Origin: Cornus controversa
Lineage: Eukaryota > Streptophyta > Magnoliopsida > Cornales > Cornaceae
Assembly: GCA_026545225.1 (NCBI GenBank)
Contig: CM048848.1
Coordinates: 23,352,806 to 23,416,805 of the forward strand
Length of the DNA stretch: 64,000 bases
Direction: 5' to 3'
The notes beneath the pieces were generated by a model that had not been told where the DNA came from, did not search any database, and worked only from the letters and a program-made list of their open reading frames with translations. Numbering within the stretch: the stretch's first letter is position 1; the number at the start of each line of letters is the position of its first letter. The position numbers were made by a program, and so were the translations under genes. Below, piece after piece: positions 56,234 through 64,000 of the stretch.

Positions 56234-57663
56234 TGATTCGTGTGTGAGTGTGACTCAAAAAGTATATCAATTAAAATTTTCCACACTTCGCAATAGAACG
56301 AATTCCTTGTAGAATAGGGCTATCGAAAGGGGTATCATACCTCAGGGACTGTGGTCTGACTGAGTTGAATTGTTAGGACTAATTCTAATTAAATTTAAAA
56401 GAAATAAATTCTGATTTTTAATTCTAAATTAACTAATGAAGCAATTGAACAAAAGCAAGAAAAACTAAGGAGTGTAGAGAATATAAGATAAGTCTAGGGT
56501 TATTGATTTCACCACTAACTTCACAATCAATGGTCAATTAAACTAACTATGGGGCATCATATCATGCATAAGTGGTGTTGGTGGCTACAAGCTCACCTCC
56601 ATCCGTCAAGAAGATCACATATGATTAAGGCTAAGTCATGGACTATCTTCGATTGGCATGGGCCATCTACCTAACTACTCTAATCTAAGGTGCAGTATGG
56701 TTCATCTTCTCTAGGCATAATCCATCAAAGCTTTTAATGATATATTCAATGAAAACTATTGTGTAATAATCACTCTCATGATCACAGAAAATAAGAGGGA
56801 CGAGTTCAATAACAACAATTAAATATCTAAGACAAGATAAGAAATCATTAAAACTGAATTTATAAGACTTTTATTGCTCAATTCTATAAGAAGAATCCTC
56901 TAAATTACAACATCTATGAATGAATACAAAAATCCCCAATAATTAGAACAATCAAACCAGTGATGTTTAGTTAGGGCTCCATCAAAACCATGGTGGCTGA
57001 ACTAGCCGCTCATGATACGCCTTGTTCTCCAATGATTCTCCACTCCAAAAGCTCTTCAAAGCTGCTGCCAAGCCTTCCAATATAGCCCCAATTCATCACT
57101 ATTAATAGCCAAGAGAATACATCAAAGTCCTAATCCAATTAGGAATTAATTAGGTTTTCCCGCAGCACTAATCAGGTGGGATTTTTTCTGCTGATGTTCG
57201 GTCCAACTTTTGACCCACTAGAAGTCCAATTCACGGAATTCTGTGAAATACAAAAGTGTGCAGAATCAAATTTTGTTCAACCAAAGCGAAATTTAACTCG
57301 ATTTAATGCTCAAAAATAAGAATTCTAGTCTGTTTTCCAAAATGGGATTAAGACTGTATTAAACGCAGATTTGGGCTTCAGGCCCGAAACCTTCTTAAGC
57401 AGCTGTAATTCTCTTGGACCTCTTCCTTCGGCTGATTTGAGTTGAAATAAATGGTGGAATGGATCTCATTGATGTAGGCTTCATCTAACCATCTTGCATG
57501 TCATCTTTAAAAGCCCAAAATCACGATTTTAACTGAAATAATCATTAAGGCCCTGAAAATACAGAAAACACTAAAACGAAGTAAAATAACAAAATAATCT
57601 ATCACTAAGAGAATAAAATACATAAGTTAAGAGGTTTGAATACGTAACATTCAACGCCAACCA
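56234..57663 (-). repeat. 3' LTR of the second minus Athila-like element
   Basis: About 1430 bp. Plus-strand ends are TGATTCG and CGCCAACCA. It shares gacccactagaagtcc, gggcttcaggcccg and attcaacgcc with the LTRs at 36-37 and 43-44 kb. The purine-rich tract follows at 57664. Confidence 0.72.
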
Positions 57664-58332
57664 CACCCCCAAACTTACATATTGCTAGTCCCTTAGTAAT
57701 AGAATAAAACAAAACAAAAATAAAGAAACTACTAAACACTAACTAAACTATCTAACTACACTTTCGTGGGAGAAATGATTGCATTTAGCATATGCTACAA
57801 GCCTTTAAACCCCTAGGTTCCCCCTAGTTGACGAGTATAGTCTCGTGAGGGTTTCCAGAAATGTTACCCACAAACATTCAAAATTCTGTTTCAACATTAA
57901 TTCAAGAAGAAGATTACAATACATAGTTACAAACTTGCATTCAAGAATAATTTCAAACTTTCAAATTCTATAATTCAAAGCAATGGTCCCCATGCATAAT
58001 TCACATCAACATATCTCAAAATAATTAACTCTAGCTCCCTCGTGTAAAGTGAACTAGCAATCATCTCATGTAGCATAACTCAGCTCTGAATATATTAAGG
58101 CACATACCCCTTCAACTCACTAGCTCCCCTTTTTGAAATCATACTTCCAAACATGAATACATGACTTTTTCTTCTTCTTTTTTTTCAATTCTTTTTTTTC
58201 ATTGCTTTATTGGTTGTGCAATATCTTGATTTATTAAGCTTTCTGAAAGATCCATGTAGCAAGCTTTCAGTCAGTGACTCCCCCAAACTAGATGGCTTTA
58301 GGGCACTAGGCTTTAAGATACCTTGAAGACCT
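56234..58332 (-). mobile_element. Second minus Athila-like element, 3' portion
   Basis: An LTR at 56234-57663 and adjoining internal tail (57664-58332), homologous to 35940-38000 in the same order and orientation. It is more diverged from the 35.9-kb copy's LTRs than they are from each other. It is inserted in gag B directly after the zinc knuckle (flank agtgc) and is itself interrupted by the plus Athila at 58333. No coding sequence lies in this part. Confidence 0.75.
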
Positions 58333-59662
58333 TGATAAGTGTTCAATTCTATGCATTTGAACTCTCTTTATTGCATATGTTAGTTTCGTTGCTACGTTTA
58401 CCGAGATATGTGATAAGTGCACAAAACTTGCTATTTTATATCCTAAAATAAGTTCTTAATTCATCTTTTATTTTATTTAAAGGTTTTTATCTTTGCATTT
58501 TATGTTTTATAGGGGTTGATTTCCAAAGAAAAAGAAAAGCAGCAAAAGAGGGCTAAAAAGGATATATAAAGCCAAAGATGAACATAAGAAGAATTGTAGG
58601 AGAGATGGTATTCTGTGCAATCTACTTCACAAGAGGTCTCAAGTTCAAAACTTTGCCAAATATTTTGTACACGGCCACGTCTGCAGTCCAAAATTGAAAT
58701 TAAAGATATGGAAATCAAATTTTAGATATTCAAATTCAAAATTTTGTATTTTAAATTTTTGTTTTTGAATTTTGAATTTTGAATTTCAAATTTGTATTTT
58801 GAATTTTTGTATTTTAAATTTTTCCCACCTAAACCATTCCCCTCTAACTCTATAAATAGGGGGTCTTAGGGGATGGTGAGGGGAGTTAGAAATTGTAGAG
58901 AAATTATAGGAAAAAATAGTGTATTTATTTTATTGATTCAATGATGAGTAGTAGTTTCATTTATATTTGTTTGTTTTTTATTAATATGCAAGCGTAAACA
59001 TCCTTCTCAAGGGAGTGATGAAGCCACCATGGCTGAAGTATAGGTAAGTTGTTTTATTTTCTTGTCTACTTTTTCCTCCCAAGAGCATTCTTCTACTCTT
59101 CTATTCTGGATTTTATTTTCTAAAAGTAGAGGAAGGATTCTTCGTGTTTGCCAAATAATGGTAATTCGAAGAATGCCTACCTCTGTTTACCTAGCCAATG
59201 TGCATCAGATTAAGTAAAAGAATGTCTCTCTCATATATAATCAAGTCATTCTTTTTTATTCCATATTTTCCTTCATCTTTCCAAGTTCTAATTGGATTGG
59301 TGAAGTGTATTGGTTATTGGAGGAAAAACTAGATAAGAATATAAAAAAAAAAACTTTATTTATATGGATCCATGGTGGTGAATTCTCTTTCCTTGAGATT
59401 TTTTCCATCATTTGATCTAAGACATTTAATATTAGTTTTTATTATTAAATAAAAAATCAGAATTTTATTTTTTTTAAATATTCATTTTTCATCTCAAGAG
59501 AATTAGGTTTTGAAGTTTAGACTTGTTATTGATTCTCACTTGAGAGTGGTTCGACCCTGCTTACTACTATACAGTTTTTAGTAAAGTTTTTGCAGGTTTT
59601 ATTATTTTTTTGTACGAAGTGTAGAAAAGCAACGACAAACATCCATTATTCTACACTCGTCA
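58333..59662 (+). repeat. 5' LTR of the plus Athila-like element
   Basis: About 1330 bp from TGATAAGTG to CACTCGTCA, set on the left by the point where homology to the minus element stops and on the right by the primer site. A second TGATAAGTG at 58411 is an alternative start. The partner LTR is outside the window. Confidence 0.65.
58851..58859 (+). promoter_or_regulatory. TATA box of the plus Athila LTR
   Basis: TATAAATAG in a GC-richer context (cctctaactc before, gggggtctta after), within the first half of the LTR where the U3 promoter is expected. Confidence 0.65.
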
Positions 59663-59664
59663 AA

Positions 59665-59677
59665 TGGCGCCGTTGCC
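59665..59677 (+). other. Primer-binding site (tRNA-Asp type)
   Basis: TGGCGCCGTTGCC, two bases after the LTR end CA. It is the same family of site as at 43022-43039 but shorter at its 3' side (followed by aaatc rather than gggga). Confidence 0.8.
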
Positions 59678-60878
59678 AAATCAAGTTTGAGAATTCGAAG
59701 CCCAAATATTCAAGACTACAATTTTTTTTGGGAGCCCACCCTAACTTTCTTTCCCTCCCTTTTATTTTTATTTATTATAGTTTTTGTTTCTTTTATTATT
59801 ATTATTTTTTCTTCTTGAAAAAAAAAAAAAAAAAAGAAAGAAAAAAATATAATATTTTTATATATATATTTTTTCCATGACAGGTTCTTATGATGCACTT
59901 CTTCTATAGATGCCACCATTCGTTGCTCTTCCAAAGGAAATAATAACGTCATCCAGGTAAGTACCTAATTCTTTTACATCAATTTTTTTTTTCCCTTTTT
60001 AGATTAAGAAAACATAGTTTTTTTTTAGGTTGATAACTTTAGCATGTGAACTCTAGGATAGAATAACTTAGAAATCTCCCTAGGGTCACACTTTCTTCAA
60101 CTTTATTTTATTTTTTATTATTATTATTATTTTTTTTTTGTTATTCTTTTTGTTTCAAAAAAAAAAAAAAAAAGAAGAAGAAAGACCACACACTCACTCA
60201 TTTTTCTTTATTATTTTTATTGCTTATTTTGTTTGTGCATTTTTAAATTAGCATTTGCATAAGATACTTAAGGGCAAGCACCTCAACAAGATACGGTCGG
60301 GATTTCATCACCTGTTTCCGTGGCCCACAAATCATAAAATTCGAGCATTTGTCAAAGTCCAAGCCTAATTTAATTTAAAATCAATTAGACATTGGCCATA
60401 GGGTGTACACAAAGCTTGTAGGACCCTCTTGGAAAGAGTTAACTCTTGGTAACTCCAGTGAGCACCTTCCAACTTTACAATGTTTAGGAAAAGTTCTGTC
60501 TAAGGAGTGTGGACGTATCGTCATTAAGCAGGCCACGTGCCTCTCCACAGTTTCCTGGGAACTCTCCTCATTGTGTTGTTGGTAGGCCTTAACTGGTAAT
60601 CTTCTAGTTACTCTGAAAGAGAGTAGAAGCTGTCTAATTAGGAGAGAATTAATTTTGGAGACCATCCAATTAATTTTCTACAATATTAGATTTAAAAATT
60701 CATCACCCTTGAATTTAAGCTCAAGATAAAAGGCCAAATTTTTTGTGTGGTTTGTGTGTTCAATCCTGTGTTTAGCCCATCTTCTAGGATCTAATTAGTT
60801 AGGTTTTTCTTCCCTTAAAAAAAAAAAAATTAAAAAACAAATAAAAAAATAAAAAAAAAATTAGTTGTGTATTAGTTT
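59678..60878 (+). other. Leader of the plus Athila-like element
   Basis: Non-coding and rich in T and A homopolymers. It has a perfect splice-donor-like CAG|GTAAGT at about 59954-59962 and a plausible acceptor (cccatcttctag) at about 60788. The block 60390-60662 matches the leaders at 42 kb and 18.9 kb. An antisense frame across it (60381-60665) is not supported as coding. Confidence 0.55.
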
Positions 60879-63800
60879 ATGCCCAAGTGGTTGCGGGTTA
60901 ACAAACGGTTAGTTCGGTCTTCTAGTGATCTATCAATTCCTGATTTAGAGAAGACTCCTCTCACTCTCTCACTTTCTTCAACCACCACTCATAATCCAAT
61001 GGCTGCACCTCGGACTTTAAATGAGTACTTTGCACCCATCACAGCCAACCCACCTAATTGTATTGTTCTCCTAGAGAACAATGCGGCCCAATTTGAGATT
61101 AGGCCCGCTACAATCAATTTGTTACCCAAATTTCATGGGTTTGAAAGTGAGCAACCTTATATCCATTTAAGCAAATTTTTAACAATTTGCAACACTTTCA
61201 AAAATCAGAATTTGGATGCCGAGGGTATCAAATTGCGTCTTTTTCCTTTATCCTTAGAAGATAAGGCTGCCTCATGGCTCAATTCCATTCCTCCAAATTC
61301 AATTGAATCATGGGATGCACTTGCAAAGAAGTTTATGAACAAATTTTATCCTATGCAAAAGACCGAGTCAATGAGAGATGCCATAAGCACTTTTAGAGGG
61401 AAAAATGAGGAACAATTCCACCACACTTGGGAGCGTTTTCATGATTTGCTTCTCAAATGCCCACACCATGGCTTTGATAAAGCACAGTTAGTTCAATTTT
61501 TCTATAAGGGGCTTTCACCTATGAATCGAACCATGCTCGAGTCTATGCACCAAGGTAAGTTCAAGAACCAAACCCCTGATCAAGCCTATCAATTTTTAGA
61601 AGAACTAGCTGAGAATGCCCAAAATTGGAATTGGAATAATTGTGATGATGAATTTTCTAGGAATGACCAATCCCATAGAAAATCTGGTATGTATGAGATC
61701 AAGCCTGAAAATGAACTCAAATCTGTGATGCAAAGTCTAGCCGATGGTGTGAAAGACTTGAGTCGAAAGTTCGATGCTTTTACACTCATGTCCACAAGTG
61801 CACAATGCAATATGTGTTCTAGTTCATCCCATCCCACTGATGCGTGTCCGGTCTATTGTACATCTGAACCTTCGGATGCACAAGTGTGTGCTTTTAATAC
61901 CTATAAAAGACCGACAGCTAATACCTTCAGCCAGACTTACCATCCTGATACTCGAAATCATCCTAACTTTTCATACCGACAAAATTTTCCTGCACAATAC
62001 TTAGGTGGTCAACCTAGTTCTCAAGGTAACTCCAATAGGCCACCACAACCTCAAGGACCTCTTGTTCCTCAAGGTCAATTCCCATTGACCAATCAGTTCA
62101 GTCACAATAAAGATCTCACACTTGATCCCATGAGCAATTATGTTGCTCCTGTCTCACAAAACCAACATATTTCCAACTATGATGACACTCTGAAAATGCT
62201 TGCCCTTAATCTAGATCAAACTAATAAGCAATCCCATCAGAGATTTCAAAAGTTAGAGAGTAACTTTGACCTATTGACTCAGAACCAATTGCAATTTCAA
62301 CAGTCAATCCAAAATCAATTGAGTCAACTTACTTCTGTTCTAACTGAAAGACAGAGGGGTACCTTGCCTAGCCAACCTGAAATCAATCCTAAAAACAAAG
62401 GGGTTAATCTCATAGAATCTTCTTCTGCCACTGACCAATCAAATGGCCATGTGAATTCCATCACAACACTTCGGTCAGGAAAGCAAATAGATAATAAGGT
62501 TGAGCTACCCACTAAAGATGAGACTGCACCATTTGAGTCTCCCCCATCTAACTCTCCCAGAGCCAAGAAAGCCCATAGTCCTCAGACTGACACTACCACT
62601 CTTAAGCCGTATGCTCCACCTGCACCCTTTCCTTCTAGACTAGTCAATAATAAAAAGGATTCGCAATACAGTGAGATCTTAGAGATTTTTCAGAATCTCC
62701 AGATTAATATTCCATTTCTCACTGCCATTAAGCAAATCCCTTCTTATGCAAAGTTTATTAAGGACTTAGTCAAGAGGAAAACCAATATCCCAAAGGAAGC
62801 CTTCATAGCCCAACATTGCTCTTCTTTCCTACAAAACCAAGCCGTGGTCAAACATAAAGATCCTGGCAGTCCGACTGTCCTTTGTAGGATAGGGAAAATT
62901 TTTGCTGATCAGACCTTGTTGGATCTAGGTGCTAGTGTGAACTTGTTACCTTATTCAGTCTACCAAGAGTTAGGGTTGAATAATTTGAGGAAAACTGATG
63001 TTAGAATTCAATTAGCTGATCGATCAGTTAAGATTCCAAGGGGTATAATTGAGGATGTAATTGTTAAAGTGGCTGATTTTTATTACCCTGTAGATTTCAT
63101 AGTGCTAGATACCCAACCCACTCAAGGTAAACAAATTCCAATCATTTTAGGTCGACCATTCTTAGCTACAGCCAATGCATTGATCAATTGTAGGAATGGT
63201 AACATGACCTTGACCTTTGGTAACATGAAAGTGGAAGTCAATGTGTTTAGTTTGATGAAACAACCCCCCGACTCAGATTCCTTTGAAGATGTTTGTCTTA
63301 TTGAGTCGTTGACCGCACACACTTTTGAGCATTCCTACCCTGAGGATCCACTCCAACAGTGTTTAGCCCATTTTAGTGCTGATTTCGATGAGGATAACTA
63401 TATTAGTGAAGTCAATGCTTTGCTAGATTCCACTCCAATCTCTGACACACCAAAATATAGGTCCCAATTTGAACCATTGTCTTTGCCGAATGCCACTGCA
63501 TCTGAAAATGTCAAGAAGCCTCCTAGAGTTGAATTAAAGCCTCTACCTTCGACTTTAAAATATTTATACCTAGGTGAGTCTGACACATTTCCCGTGGTGA
63601 TAGCTTCTGATTTAACTGAGGATCAGGAAAACCAATTAATTGAGGTTCTTAGGGCAAATAAGGAAGCAATAGGTTGGTCAATTGATGACATCAAAGGTAT
63701 TAGTCCTTTCGTGGTCCAACATCGCATTCACTTAGAGGACGATGCTAAAACCTGTCGACAACCTCAGAGGAGACTTAACCCCAATTTAAAGGAAGTTGTT

Positions 63801-64000
63801 CGTGCTGAAGTTATCAAACTTCTAGATGCCAATATCATCTATCCCATCTCTGATAGCCAGTGGGTAAGTCCAATCCAAGTTGTCCCTAAGAAGTCTGGCA
63901 TCACTGTTGTTGCCAATGACAATAATGAGTTGGTTCCTACTCGTGTCCAAACTGGATGGCGAGTTTGTATAGACTATAGGAAGCTTAATAGTGTGACTAG
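60879..64000 (+). CDS. Athila-like gag-protease-reverse transcriptase polyprotein (partial, open at edge)
   Basis: 1040 codons without a stop from ATG 60879 (an in-frame TAG lies two codons upstream) to the window edge. The gag core is at residues about 80-212 (FLTICNTFKNQN, LRLFPLSLEDKAASWLNSI, CPHHGFDKAQLVQFFYKGL). The zinc knuckle CNMCSSSSHPTDAC (C-x2-C-x4-H-x4-C) is at about 310-323. A Gln/Asn/Pro-rich linker follows. Aspartic protease has DLGASVNLLPYSVYQELG near 682 and PIILGRPFLATANALINC. The RT entry is at about 995 (WVSPIQVVPKKSG, GWRVCIDYRKLNSVT). D-L-G at the protease site is normal for this lineage. The catalytic Y-x-D-D, RNase H and integrase would lie downstream of the window. 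The uninterrupted frame suggests a young copy. Confidence 0.9.
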   Translation, partial: MPKWLRVNKRLVRSSSDLSIPDLEKTPLTLSLSSTTTHNPMAAPRTLNEYFAPITANPPNCIVLLENNAAQFEIRPATINLLPKFHGFESEQPYIHLSKFLTICNTFKNQNLDAEGIKLRLFPLSLEDKAASWLNSIPPNSIESWDALAKKFMNKFYPMQKTESMRDAISTFRGKNEEQFHHTWERFHDLLLKCPHHGFDKAQLVQFFYKGLSPMNRTMLESMHQGKFKNQTPDQAYQFLEELAENAQNWNWNNCDDEFSRNDQSHRKSGMYEIKPENELKSVMQSLADGVKDLSRKFDAFTLMSTSAQCNMCSSSSHPTDACPVYCTSEPSDAQVCAFNTYKRPTANTFSQTYHPDTRNHPNFSYRQNFPAQYLGGQPSSQGNSNRPPQPQGPLVPQGQFPLTNQFSHNKDLTLDPMSNYVAPVSQNQHISNYDDTLKMLALNLDQTNKQSHQRFQKLESNFDLLTQNQLQFQQSIQNQLSQLTSVLTERQRGTLPSQPEINPKNKGVNLIESSSATDQSNGHVNSITTLRSGKQIDNKVELPTKDETAPFESPPSNSPRAKKAHSPQTDTTTLKPYAPPAPFPSRLVNNKKDSQYSEILEIFQNLQINIPFLTAIKQIPSYAKFIKDLVKRKTNIPKEAFIAQHCSSFLQNQAVVKHKDPGSPTVLCRIGKIFADQTLLDLGASVNLLPYSVYQELGLNNLRKTDVRIQLADRSVKIPRGIIEDVIVKVADFYYPVDFIVLDTQPTQGKQIPIILGRPFLATANALINCRNGNMTLTFGNMKVEVNVFSLMKQPPDSDSFEDVCLIESLTAHTFEHSYPEDPLQQCLAHFSADFDEDNYISEVNALLDSTPISDTPKYRSQFEPLSLPNATASENVKKPPRVELKPLPSTLKYLYLGESDTFPVVIASDLTEDQENQLIEVLRANKEAIGWSIDDIKGISPFVVQHRIHLEDDAKTCRQPQRRLNPNLKEVVRAEVIKLLDANIIYPISDSQWVSPIQVVPKKSGITVVANDNNELVPTRVQTGWRVCIDYRKLNSVT

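Larger units (their letters stand above)
58333..64000 (+). mobile_element. Plus-strand Athila-like element, probably autonomous, truncated by the window
   Basis: A 5' LTR (58333-59662), a tRNA-Asp-type primer site, a 1.2-kb leader and a gag-protease-RT frame still open at the right edge. It inserts into the tail of the minus Athila-like element; the flank is gacct. It shares a leader block with the minus element but has a clearly different LTR and diverged gag, so it is a related but separate subfamily. Confidence 0.85.

Overview
This window is nuclear DNA from a flowering plant. The evidence is two NLR disease-resistance loci, plant-type L1 LINE proteins, Ty1/copia and Ty3/gypsy (Athila-like and Tekay/Del-like) retrotransposons, a tRNA-type SINE, (AT)n and (CT)n runs and very AT-rich spacers. 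The R1-like NLR and the general style suggest a eudicot, perhaps an asterid, but the species cannot be fixed from sequence alone. No ordinary housekeeping gene, tRNA or rRNA was found.

Layout. 0-9.2 kb: a SINE, a decayed LINE reverse-transcriptase piece, a leucine-rich-repeat relic cut off by a nearly complete L1 LINE (ORF1 and ORF2 overlapping by ATGA), and a second decayed LINE C-terminus. 9.9-12.8 kb (minus): an R1-like CC-NB-ARC-LRR gene broken by about three frameshifts. 13.1-19.3 kb: an old minus-strand Tekay-like LTR holding a solo LTR (duplication CTACA), which holds a decayed copia element (duplication TTAAC), plus an Athila leader fragment. 21.0-27.7 kb: a large inverted-arm element built of about 170-bp tandem monomers around a small central ORF. 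28.9-31.7 kb (plus): an open 937-codon NLR frame lacking the whole nucleotide-binding domain. 32-36 kb: a 292-bp direct duplication and copia-type LTR fragments. 35.9-44.4 kb (minus): an Athila-like element with two 1390-bp LTRs, duplication GATAC, a broken gag and protease but no reverse transcriptase or integrase. 44.6-45.9 kb: a roughly 96-bp tandem array. 46.5-64 kb: a nest of retrotransposons (Tekay-like A, containing Tekay-like B, containing a minus Athila, containing a plus Athila). The last has a gag-protease-RT frame still open at the right edge.

The window is best read as an NLR neighbourhood overrun by successive retroelement insertions. The two NLR loci are the only host-gene-like units. 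One is a clear pseudogene. The other is an open but domain-deleted frame. Target-site duplications and interruption order give relative insertion ages at several places. Most notable are the NB-less NLR, the giant inverted-arm repeat element, and clusters of 16-bp palindromes of fixed 7-2-7 architecture in related LTRs.
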